Assembly: GCA_013140985.1 (NCBI GenBank) | Contig: JABFRU010000006.1 | Span: forward strand, 1 to 40,250 | Length of the DNA stretch: 40,250 bases | Direction of reading: 5' to 3' | Source: Chitinophagaceae bacterium | GTDB lineage: Bacteria > Bacteroidota > Bacteroidia > Chitinophagales > Chitinophagaceae | In this document: in pieces, positions 27,264 to 34,296 of the stretch | How the letters are laid out: each line of letters opens with the position of its first letter | Numbering within the stretch: position 1 is the first letter of the stretch | Translations under genes and position numbers: made by a program | The notes under the pieces: model-generated | Told to the model about the DNA's origin: nothing | Databases searched by the model: none | Seen by the model: the letters and a program-made list of their open reading frames with translations, nothing else

Positions 27264-28472
27264 TCACTTATATAGATCCCGAATCTTCTCCATATCCAAC
27301 TTAATCTTCAAAGGAACAACTTTTGCATAATGCTGAGTCTGCCTGATACTCGCATGTCCCAACATCCTACTTACAGTTTCTATTGGAACACCATTTGAAA
27401 GCGTTACTGTTGTTGCAAATGTGTGCCTGGCCAAATGCATATGAAGCTTTTTCCCAATTCCAGCCTTTTTACCAATGTATTTGAGTCCAAAATTCATTTT
27501 TTGATTGGTCGAAACATACCAGTCAAAATCAATGATATTCTTTGATGGGCTGTATTTCTTTAGAATTTTGATTGCTACTGGCAAAAGAGGAATAATGCTA
27601 TCCTGTCCGGTCTTCTGTCGAGGCTTACGAATATACCAGGAATCGTCGGACTCTCTTACCAAATGAGAGCTATCCAGTTGTTGAAGATCCACGTATGCTA
27701 AACCTGTGTAACAGGCAAAAAGAAAAATGTCCCTTTTTCTGTCCAGATCAGGATCATTCAACTCTAAATTTGATATTTTATCGATCTCGTCCTGGGTTAA
27801 GAACTCTTTGAACACTGGCTTCGTATTGATCCGCACACCATAAAATGGGTCTGAAATTACTCCTGTCCTTATAGCCGGCAAGAGCACAGTTTTAACACAA
27901 ACCAGATATTTGCATGCCGTATTGTGAGCTATCTCCTTTTCGGCCCTCAGATACTGAAAGTATCGTTCAATGAACTCAGCATTTAATTTTTGCAGGCCGA
28001 AATTCTTGACTTTATACTCAGCCTGCAAGAAGTCCTTCATATACTCCAGGCTTCTCTTGTATTTATTATACGTGACTTTGAGAATTTCAGAACCTATTCG
28101 CTTCTTCATCCTCTGGTTTCCTTCCTCTAAATAATCAATAAGTAAAGTCGGCCGAGCCTCCTTACCCCTGATCTTATCAATTAGTTCGCCAATAGTAAAT
28201 TCATTGCCTGAAAATTTAAGCTCATCAAATGCGTCAATTGCTTTCCTAAGAATTAGCTGTAGATTTTGGTTCATCAATTGAAATCCATTTTCCTTTTTCT
28301 CAATACGTTGATCCTTGGCATTCCAATTAACGTTAAAGCAATAAAGGCCTGTGAAGACTTCCCGCCTTTCCCCCCGAAAAGTGACCCGCAAAATCATTGG
28401 AGATTGACCCTCTTTATTCTTGTGTGAAGTGCGGCAAGAAAATGTGAAATGAATGTTTAGAAGCTTTGTCAT
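27264..28472 (-). CDS. int: Bacteroidetes-type tyrosine recombinase/integrase
   Basis: 402 residues with the three-domain layout of Bacteroidota integrases: an Arm-binding N-terminus (about 1-90), a SAM-like core-binding domain (about 105-205) and the catalytic domain. Catalytic residues seen: HLAR at 346-349, LGH at 371-373 and Tyr382 in QTQHYAK. The usual first Arg in TGLR is Ala259 (TGLAY), a substitution also known for IntDOT-like integrases, which lack Arg I. The gene reads away from tRNA-Cys, with its start 229 bp from the tRNA 3' end, the normal arrangement for an island integrated there. Confidence 0.93.
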   Translation of the reverse strand: MTKLLNIHFTFSCRTSHKNKEGQSPMILRVTFRGERREVFTGLYCFNVNWNAKDQRIEKKENGFQLMNQNLQLILRKAIDAFDELKFSGNEFTIGELIDKIRGKEARPTLLIDYLEEGNQRMKKRIGSEILKVTYNKYKRSLEYMKDFLQAEYKVKNFGLQKLNAEFIERYFQYLRAEKEIAHNTACKYLVCVKTVLLPAIRTGVISDPFYGVRINTKPVFKEFLTQDEIDKISNLELNDPDLDRKRDIFLFACYTGLAYVDLQQLDSSHLVRESDDSWYIRKPRQKTGQDSIIPLLPVAIKILKKYSPSKNIIDFDWYVSTNQKMNFGLKYIGKKAGIGKKLHMHLARHTFATTVTLSNGVPIETVSRMLGHASIRQTQHYAKVVPLKIKLDMEKIRDLYK

Positions 28473-28644
28473 GACTGTAAATTTTTAAAGGTTATAAAAT
28501 TCACAGACTGGCGTAGTAATTCAAAGCGCAAAGACGTGCAGAGTCCTGCAGAGTGAAAATGAACGGGTGTTTAAAAAAATGTCGACAAAACTACACCCTA
28601 TAATTGCTCGTTTTTGCGTTGCAGTGCGTGCTTCAAAAAAAATA

Positions 28645-28675
28645 AAATCCTGCTATTCATCGCTTAGCAGGATTT
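28645..28675 (-). terminator. Terminator of tRNA-Cys
   Basis: AAATCCTGCTA and its complement TAGCAGGATTT form an 11-bp stem with a 9-nt loop. On the minus strand it is followed by a T-run (TTTATTTTTTTT region) and lies 25 bp past the tRNA 3' end. It also separates tRNA transcription from the integrase gene. Confidence 0.85.
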
Positions 28676-28700
28676 CGCATTGCATTGCATCTTTCTTAAG

Positions 28701-28771
28701 AGGTCCCTGGCGGATTCGAACCGCCGTAGCAGCTTTTGCAGAGCTGAGCCTAGCCACTCGGCCAAAGGACC
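28701..28771 (-). tRNA. tRNA-Cys (GCA)
   Basis: 71 nt, complete cloverleaf. Acceptor GGTCCTT pairs with AGGGACC (one G-T). The anticodon stem CAGCT/AGCTG holds a loop CTGCAAA with anticodon GCA. The T-arm is GGCGG TTCGAAT CCGCC. The discriminator base is U, the cysteine identity element. The CCA is not encoded. Its 3' end faces the integrase and island. Confidence 0.95.
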
Positions 28772-28872
28772 ATATTAATTTCAGATTGCAGATTTTAGAT
28801 TTTAGATTTGAACCTGAAACAGTGGCAAATATAAAGCCTTTTCGCTAATCGTTTTAACCAAACTTATCCGGT

Positions 28873-29751
28873 ATGAGCCGTATTGCAGAATCAGAATTGA
28901 TCATTAATCCCCGTGGCGCTGTTTATCATCTTGATCTTCGTCCTGAGGAGATCGCCGGTACAGTGATCACTGTCGGTGACCCTGACAGGGTAAAAGAAGT
29001 AAGCAAACATTTTGATTCTGTTGAAGTAAAAAAACAACACCGTGAGTTCATTACGCATACCGGCTATGTCGGCAAAAAAAGATTGACGGTCCTGTCCTCC
29101 GGTATCGGTCCTGATAATATTGATATCGTCATGAATGAGCTTGATGCATTGGTTAATATTGATTTTGAAACAAGGGAAGTTAAAAAACAATTAGGCTCCA
29201 TCAATATTGTTCGTATCGGCACTTCCGGATCATTACAAGGAGATATTCCTGTTGATAATTTTGTGGCTTCCACACATGGATTGGGTGTTGACAATCTTCT
29301 TAATTTTTATCGCCATGAACAGAATGAAGAAGAAAAACAATTGCTTCATTCATTTGTGACACACACACAGATCCACGGACAGATTGGTAATCCCTATATC
29401 AGCAGTGGTGCCGCCTCACTGATCAAACATTTTGTAAAAGATTTTCACCAGGGCATTACCGTTACTTGTCCCGGCTTCTACGGCCCCCAGGGAAGAATAT
29501 TAAGGCTCGGAATCCGTAATCCTGAATTTGTGAACCGCCTTACTGATTTTCGTTTTGGCCAGCACCGCATCACTAATTTTGAAATGGAAACATCGGCCAT
29601 TTATGGCCTGGGAAAATTGCTGGGACATCATTGCCTTGCCATCAATGCTATTGTGGCCAACAGGGTGAAGAAAGAATTTTCAAAAGATGCAAAAACTACG
29701 GTTGAAAAGCTGATCCTTAGGTTCATTGAAATATTTTCGGAGAATATTTAA
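28873..29751 (+). CDS. Nucleoside phosphorylase (uridine phosphorylase-like)
   Basis: 292 residues of the PNP/UDP phosphorylase family, which cleaves nucleosides with phosphate to base and pentose-1-phosphate. Motifs: VITVGDPDRVKEV (phosphate-binding Gly-Asp-Pro-x-Arg), SSGIGPDNI, IVRIGTSGSLQ, and the substrate-binding NFEMETSAIYGL (Glu-Met-Glu). The length is a little above the ~255 typical of Udp, with extra residues in the middle. Uridine phosphorylase is the closest type; specificity is not certain. The first gene of the right backbone, 101 bp from tRNA-Cys and divergent from it. A heptamer repeat array starts right after its stop. Confidence 0.9.
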   Translation: MSRIAESELIINPRGAVYHLDLRPEEIAGTVITVGDPDRVKEVSKHFDSVEVKKQHREFITHTGYVGKKRLTVLSSGIGPDNIDIVMNELDALVNIDFETREVKKQLGSINIVRIGTSGSLQGDIPVDNFVASTHGLGVDNLLNFYRHEQNEEEKQLLHSFVTHTQIHGQIGNPYISSGAASLIKHFVKDFHQGITVTCPGFYGPQGRILRLGIRNPEFVNRLTDFRFGQHRITNFEMETSAIYGLGKLLGHHCLAINAIVANRVKKEFSKDAKTTVEKLILRFIEIFSENI

Positions 29752-29753
29752 AG

Positions 29754-29781
29754 CGAGTAGGAAGTAGTGGGTAGCGAGTAA
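29754..29781. repeat. Heptamer repeat array A
   Basis: Four heptamers CGAGTAG, GAAGTAG, TGGGTAG and CGAGTAA on the plus strand, the complement of the CTAC-ending form. Begins 3 bp after the nucleoside phosphorylase stop. Confidence 0.75.
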
Positions 29782-29860
29782 GGTGAAAAAAGCTTTTATA
29801 GCGGGGATTTCACCTTGAATATGAACTATTCAATGCGGACATTGAGCAAAAACCAATTTT

Positions 29861-30214
29861 ATGCTCAATTTATCCCAATAGAACTTAATCGTATATTAAA
29901 TTTCCTTACGCTTAATAAAGGAAATTTATACAGCTACAAAAAGTTTTCCGAAAGAAGAACAGTTCGTTCTCATTTCCCAGGTCCGGAGAGCAGCTATTTC
30001 TGTTTGTAGTAATATTGCAGAGGGTGCATCCAGGATATCAAAAAGGGAAAAGAAAAGATTTTATGAAGTAGCAAGGAGTTCGGTCGTGGAAATAGATACT
30101 CAATTTGAAATAGCGATCATCCTTGAATACTATAAAAATGGACAGATCGAAGAACTAGAGAAATATATTGAAGACGTATTCCGAATATTAAGCAAAATGA
30201 TCAGCAACTTATGA
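29861..30214 (+). pseudogene. Four-helix-bundle (S23/IVP-type) protein, broken by two stops
   Basis: One frame from ATG 29861 to TGA 30214 spans 118 codons, the family's usual length, but has TAG at codon 7 and TAA at codon 13. After that it reads the family pattern without interruption: LIKEIYTATKSFPKEE, LISQVRRAAISVCSNIAEG, then SVVEIDTQFEIA. The 23S rRNA intervening-sequence family typically shows FPxxE, Q-x-RRAA-x-S and NIAEG at those places. Before the stops, NLIVY and ISLRL match the usual Leu-x-Val-Tyr/Trp opening. Stop codons early in an otherwise intact frame mark a recent pseudogene (or need a downstream start, but no ATG follows until deep inside). Flanked by inverted heptamer repeats A and B. 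Confidence 0.8.
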
Positions 30215-30231
30215 AATGCCCTATTAACTTC

Positions 30232-30252
30232 TTACTACTTCCTACTAGCCTA
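30232..30252. repeat. Heptamer repeat array B
   Basis: TTACTAC, TTCCTAC and a partial TAGCCTA in the pyrimidine orientation, so inverted relative to array A. Ends just before the dapF start. Confidence 0.65.
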
Positions 30253-30254
30253 TC

Positions 30255-31040
30255 ATGAAACTGAATTTCCATAAATACCAGGGAACGGGCAACGACTTTA
30301 TTTTAGTGAACAACCGGAAAAATGAGTACCCCGTTCTTAGCAGGGAACAAATTCATCGTCTTTGCGACAGGCGATTTGGTATTGGTGCCGATGGCCTCAT
30401 GCTCCTGCAGGAAAGGACCGGTTATGATTTTGAAATGAAATACTATAATGCCGATGGCAAAGAAGGCAGCCTTTGCGGCAACGGCTCCCGTTGCATGATA
30501 AAATTTGTTTATCATCTCGGTATTCACAAAGAAATATATAAGTTTTTAGCAGCCGACGGTGTGCATGAAGCAGAGATCGATACGGATGGCATTGTATCAT
30601 TAAAGATGAAAGATGTAAGAACGATCAAAAGATTTCATAATGATTATATCCTGGATACAGGCTCTCCTCACTATATTAAAATGGTGAACCATGTGATGGA
30701 CATGGATATTTATAAAAAAGGATACGAGATACGTCACAGCAAAGAATTTGAAGACGAAGGCATCAATGTGAATTTTGTAGAACAAACGGATGAACCGGAT
30801 AAAATAATCGTCAGGACATTCGAAAGAGGCGTAGAAGATGAAACACTTTCCTGCGGAACGGGTGTGACGGCTGCCGCCCTTGTCTGCTATCACAATGAAA
30901 ATGGTTTTAATGAAGTAGAAGTGAAAACATTGGGTGGCGATCTGTCCATTGAATTTGATCGCATAGATGATAACCGCTACGAAAATATCTGGCTTTGCGG
31001 ACCGGCAGAAAAAGTTTTTGAAGGATCTGTTGAAATATAA
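30255..31040 (+). CDS. dapF: Diaminopimelate epimerase
   Basis: Converts L,L- to meso-diaminopimelate for lysine and peptidoglycan. 261 residues, normal length. The start YQGTGNDFILV is the family signature. The two catalytic cysteines are Cys74 in SLCGNGSRC and Cys200 in LSCGTGVTAA. The duplicated half-barrel layout is intact. It is followed after 2 bp by the DinB-fold gene, so the two are probably co-transcribed. No sign of transfer. Confidence 0.97.
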   Translation: MKLNFHKYQGTGNDFILVNNRKNEYPVLSREQIHRLCDRRFGIGADGLMLLQERTGYDFEMKYYNADGKEGSLCGNGSRCMIKFVYHLGIHKEIYKFLAADGVHEAEIDTDGIVSLKMKDVRTIKRFHNDYILDTGSPHYIKMVNHVMDMDIYKKGYEIRHSKEFEDEGINVNFVEQTDEPDKIIVRTFERGVEDETLSCGTGVTAAALVCYHNENGFNEVEVKTLGGDLSIEFDRIDDNRYENIWLCGPAEKVFEGSVEI

Positions 31041-31042
31041 TT

Positions 31043-31591
31043 ATGACCGATAAATTGACCCTTGCAGAAATAGAACAGCAATTGGGTGTTGCTGAAGAAA
31101 CATTTCATAAATATTGTTTGTCACTAACCGATGAACAATTCTTTCATCAACCGGGTGAAAAATGGTCGCCGGCACAGCAGGTGAGGCATCTCATTATTTC
31201 AGCGGATAAAACAAAGCTTGCATTTTCTTTGCCAAAATTTATTTTGCGCTGGTATGCGGGCAAACCCAATCGTCCTTCCCGCACCTATGATGAATTGGTA
31301 GCGAAATACAAATTGAAACTGGAACAAGGCGGCAGGGCAAGCAAAGCTTTTATTCCAAAACCAATTCCTGCGGACTATGGTAAAGAAAAAATGCTTGGCC
31401 AATTCAAAATCGCAATGGATAAATTATCGGGTACGATCCGTAAAAAATGGAAAGACCCGCAATTGGATCAATACCTTGCTCCTCACCCATTGCTCGGTAA
31501 AATAACTTCAAGGGAATTAGGATACTTCACTATTCATCATACTTATCATCATTTGGAATCTATACAAAAGCAAGTAGTGAATAGCAAGTAG
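31043..31591 (+). CDS. DinB-fold (DinB_2/DfsB-like) family protein
   Basis: 182 residues forming a four-helix bundle metal site: His49 in QQVRHLI and the HxxxH pair His166/His170 in IHHTYHH. Members of this family (including bacillithiol transferases) use the three His to bind a divalent metal; the substrate here is unknown. It starts 2 bp after dapF. Its last six codons and stop (31571-31591) are made of three heptamers of the repeat array C, so the repeat supplies the C-terminus QVVNSK. Confidence 0.85.
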   Translation: MTDKLTLAEIEQQLGVAEETFHKYCLSLTDEQFFHQPGEKWSPAQQVRHLIISADKTKLAFSLPKFILRWYAGKPNRPSRTYDELVAKYKLKLEQGGRASKAFIPKPIPADYGKEKMLGQFKIAMDKLSGTIRKKWKDPQLDQYLAPHPLLGKITSRELGYFTIHHTYHHLESIQKQVVNSK

Positions 31592-31598
31592 CGAGTAG
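31571..31598. repeat. Heptamer repeat array C
   Basis: CAAGTAG, TGAATAG, CAAGTAG, CGAGTAG: four heptamers in the purine orientation. The first three are inside the 3' end of the DinB-fold gene. Confidence 0.75.
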
Positions 31599-31659
31599 GA
31601 TGGCGTGATATGCAAAAACCCCTCCTTATTAGCTGTAATGTTTATTATTCGATAGTGAT

Positions 31660-31757
31660 CCCCTACTAGCTACTTGCTACTCCCTACTAGCTACTAGCTA
31701 CTCCCTACTAGCTACTAGCTACTCCCTACTAACTACTTCCTACTCGCTTCTCCCTAA
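31660..31757. repeat. Heptamer repeat array D (14 units)
   Basis: Fourteen consecutive heptamers (98 bp) of the type TNNCTAC: CCCCTAC, TAGCTAC, TTGCTAC, then TCCCTAC, TAGCTAC, TAGCTAC twice, then TCCCTAC, TAACTAC, TTCCTAC, TCGCTTC, TCCCTAA. There is a higher-order period of 21 bp. Array C lies 61 bp away in the opposite orientation, so the two can pair. Ends 10 bp before the corA start. Confidence 0.92.
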
Positions 31758-31767
31758 CTTTGCCACC

Positions 31768-32706
31768 ATGATCCAATACTTTAAAAATATCAATCAGCGA
31801 ACTGTTGAAATTGACAAGCCAGAAGCTGGTAGCTGGATCAATGTATCGCCGCCATTAAAACAGGAAGAGTTTTCTGAATTATCCTCTGGCCTTGATATTC
31901 CTATTGACTTCCTGACCGATTCACTGGATATAGATGAAAGGAGCCGGTTCGAGGAAGATGATAATGTAAAGCTCATCGTCATTAAAACACCGACAGAGAA
32001 TAATTCATTCAATGAAAGCGATGCCTATTATATCACCATTCCCATTTGCATCATTCTTACGCATAACCAGATCGTCACAGTAAATTCATTCGACAATCCG
32101 GCTATCAAGAAATTCCTCGATACTTTTCAGAACAGGCATCCTGATAAAAGGAATATGATGGTGCTGAAAATATTTGAAAAGATCACCCAGGCCTATATGT
32201 TGTACCTGAAGGAGATCAACCAGCGCCGCAACCAGATGGAACAGAAATTGTATGCCAGCAGCCGCAATGAAGAATTATTAGAGTTGATGAAAATTCAGAA
32301 AAGCCTGGTGTATTTCGTTACAGCATTAAAGTCAAACGAAATGCTGCTGATGAAAATTTCCCGGACCAATTTTTTAACGCTGAATGAAGAAGAAAAAGAG
32401 CTTTTAGATGACATGATCGTAGATATCTCACAGGCCCTTGAGATGTCGAATATCTACACCAATATCCTCAGCAGTACGCTGGATGCATTTGCCAGCATCA
32501 TAGCCAATAACCAGAACCAGGTATTGAAAAGACTGGCAGTCATTACTATTGTACTCACTTTTCCGGTTTTGATCGCCAGTTTGTTTGGCATGAATGTTCC
32601 CAGCGGTTTTGAAAATTCTTCCTATGCTTTTTATATCGTTGCTTTTTTATCGCTCGGCATAGCGCTGGTCATCGGCTGGTATTTCTTCCGCAAAAAAATA
32701 TTCTGA
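31768..32706 (+). CDS. corA: CorA-family magnesium transporter
   Basis: Inner-membrane Mg2+ (or Co2+) channel, 312 residues, normal length. The long acidic-helical cytoplasmic domain is followed by two C-terminal transmembrane segments. The diagnostic GMN motif is in SLFGMNVPSGF just after the first segment, and the tail ends in a basic cluster (RKKIF). The start at 31768 is a good context after the repeat array (TTTGCCACC). The Nudix gene begins 5 bp after the stop, suggesting one transcript. Confidence 0.93.
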   Translation: MIQYFKNINQRTVEIDKPEAGSWINVSPPLKQEEFSELSSGLDIPIDFLTDSLDIDERSRFEEDDNVKLIVIKTPTENNSFNESDAYYITIPICIILTHNQIVTVNSFDNPAIKKFLDTFQNRHPDKRNMMVLKIFEKITQAYMLYLKEINQRRNQMEQKLYASSRNEELLELMKIQKSLVYFVTALKSNEMLLMKISRTNFLTLNEEEKELLDDMIVDISQALEMSNIYTNILSSTLDAFASIIANNQNQVLKRLAVITIVLTFPVLIASLFGMNVPSGFENSSYAFYIVAFLSLGIALVIGWYFFRKKIF

Positions 32707-32711
32707 TCCGC

Positions 32712-33170
32712 ATGTTCAATATCAGGGTTTATGGTGTACTTATCAATGAACAGAAACAAATACTGGTCAGTGATGAGTACATAAGAGGAAATTATTACAG
32801 CAAATTTCCCGGAGGCGGCCTGGAATTTGGAGAAGGCACAAGGGATTGTTTGAAAAGAGAATTTAAAGAAGAAATGGATCTTGAAGTGGAAGTGGGTGAA
32901 CATATTTATACTACCGATTACTTTCAGATGTCCGCTTTCAACCCTGCTCACCAGATCATTTCCATTTATTATTTCGTCAAAGCGCTGGAAGAGATAAAAG
33001 CGCCGTTGAGAACTAAGGCATTTGATTTTGATGAAGCTCAGATGAAAGTCTATAAAGAAACAAATGAAACAGAGACCTTTCGTTTTATTGACTGGAATGA
33101 TCTTTCAGAAGAAAGTGTAACACTCCCTATTGACAAGATCGTAGCCAAAATAATAAAGTCAACATTCTAA
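32712..33170 (+). CDS. Nudix hydrolase
   Basis: 152 residues that hydrolyse a nucleoside diphosphate linked to another moiety; substrate not readable. The Nudix box runs from Gly35 to Leu57 (GGGLEFGEGTRDCL then KREFKEEMDLE), with the REFxEE core intact and the usual Gly replaced by Asp56. It starts 5 bp after corA. Its TAA shares the bases CTAA with the opposite-strand stop of the following convergent gene. Confidence 0.92.
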   Translation: MFNIRVYGVLINEQKQILVSDEYIRGNYYSKFPGGGLEFGEGTRDCLKREFKEEMDLEVEVGEHIYTTDYFQMSAFNPAHQIISIYYFVKALEEIKAPLRTKAFDFDEAQMKVYKETNETETFRFIDWNDLSEESVTLPIDKIVAKIIKSTF

Positions 33171-33964
33171 TTCTCTCCCATCGCAGACTTCTTCATAGCC
33201 GCAGCCTGTTCATGCCCCAAGTACCTTTCAATACGATTATGAACAAGATAGATCACCGGTGTAAGTAATAATGCAACAACAAATTTATAGATATAGTTGA
33301 CGATACAAATTGCAAGCACCTGGTCAAATGGCCATGGCTTGCCTTGTCCTTTTACCAGCATTGGGTAAAAATAAAATGCGATCAGCAATACAACAAAACT
33401 GTCTATCAATTGCGATATAACAGTAGAACCGGTGGCTCTTAGCCATATCTTTTTTTCTCCTGTTGCTTTTTTTATTTTATGAAACACAAATACATCGATG
33501 AGCTGCGCTACCAGAAATGCCGTCATGGAAGCAACGATGATCCCAAGACCCTGGCCATAGATGCCATTGAAAGCAACATTCATATCATCGATGCCTGCTT
33601 CTTTTTTATTGGTGATCCACCAGTCGGGTGGTGGAGTTTGTATAGCGCCAAAAACGGCTATAAATCCAAGCCCGATCAGGCAGATCGTCATCCAGCTTAA
33701 AAATCTTACTCCTTTTGGTCCATAATATTCATTGATGATATCGGTCATGATAAATACAACAGGCCATAATAAAACGCCACAAGTAAGACTAAATGAATAA
33801 ACACCACCGAATAAATGAATTTGTGCAGGTTTTAATCCCAATGCAGATTCCAACGAAAATATTTTAACCCCGATAAACTCAGCGATCAATGCAGTAGTAA
33901 GAAAAATACCGGCGAGGATAATGAATAATCTTGTTGGTTTATGATTGATGATAGTATGGATCAT
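33167..33964 (-). CDS. yhhQ: Queuosine-precursor transporter (YhhQ/VUT family)
   Basis: 265 residues, about six transmembrane segments. The family signature TDIINEYYG lies in the second segment region, followed by the conserved helix pairs (AFLVAQLIDVFVFH, STVISQLIDSFVV). YhhQ imports queuosine precursors for tRNA modification. The start overlaps the end of the small membrane-protein gene by 26 nt, so both come from one transcript. Confidence 0.92.
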   Translation of the reverse strand: MIHTIINHKPTRLFIILAGIFLTTALIAEFIGVKIFSLESALGLKPAQIHLFGGVYSFSLTCGVLLWPVVFIMTDIINEYYGPKGVRFLSWMTICLIGLGFIAVFGAIQTPPPDWWITNKKEAGIDDMNVAFNGIYGQGLGIIVASMTAFLVAQLIDVFVFHKIKKATGEKKIWLRATGSTVISQLIDSFVVLLIAFYFYPMLVKGQGKPWPFDQVLAICIVNYIYKFVVALLLTPVIYLVHNRIERYLGHEQAAAMKKSAMGEN

Positions 33965-34244
33965 TCAGGTAAAATATAAAGAAGATTAAAAATAGAAAGA
34001 AAAATATATTAGCAAGTATCAGCCACAAGGGCACGAATGCCTTCAATTTACGCTTAAAAATAAATACTACCAGATAGCATAGATTGACAATTGGTATGAC
34101 TGCCATAGAAATAAAATAGAAAGTAGTAAGGGCGGAATCAATAGCCGGATTGCCCAGCCAATCCATTGCAAGAAATAAGACATAGACCAAAAAAAGTATG
34201 CCGAAAACAACGGACAGTCTTGACAAAAATAAAAGCCAGCGCAT
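33939..34244 (-). CDS. Small three-pass membrane protein
   Basis: 101 residues with three hydrophobic segments (about 4-28, 40-65 and 72-95) and little else. Not recognised. It is the first gene of the two-gene unit with yhhQ, overlapping it by 26 nt. Confidence 0.7.
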   Translation of the reverse strand: MRWLLFLSRLSVVFGILFLVYVLFLAMDWLGNPAIDSALTTFYFISMAVIPIVNLCYLVVFIFKRKLKAFVPLWLILANIFFFLFLIFFIFYLNDPYYHQS

Positions 34245-34296
34245 CGGGATTTTAGTCTAAAATAGCATTATTTTGTCAGCCTAATATTGAATTTGT

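Larger units (their letters stand above)
6243..28700. mobile_element. Putative integrated genomic (defence) island at tRNA-Cys
   Basis: A tyrosine integrase gene lies beside the 3' end of tRNA-Cys, and everything from there leftward to about 6.2 kb is accessory: nitrilase, SMC-like ATPase, HEPN proteins, nucleases, a giant helicase and unknowns, in visibly AT-richer sequence. Conserved metabolic and polymerase genes resume on both sides. The right border is well supported by the tRNA and integrase. The left border rests on gene content and a weak T-arm-like string, so it may be off by several hundred bases. No conjugation, phage structural or transposase genes are seen, so it would depend on a helper for transfer. 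Confidence 0.65.

Noticed and set aside
28567-28848. Open frame of 93 codons over tRNA-Cys
   Set aside because: It runs across the tRNA and its terminator in antisense; a shadow.
31660-31757. CRISPR array
   Set aside because: The repeat is a 7-bp tandem unit with no spacers, and no cas genes are present.
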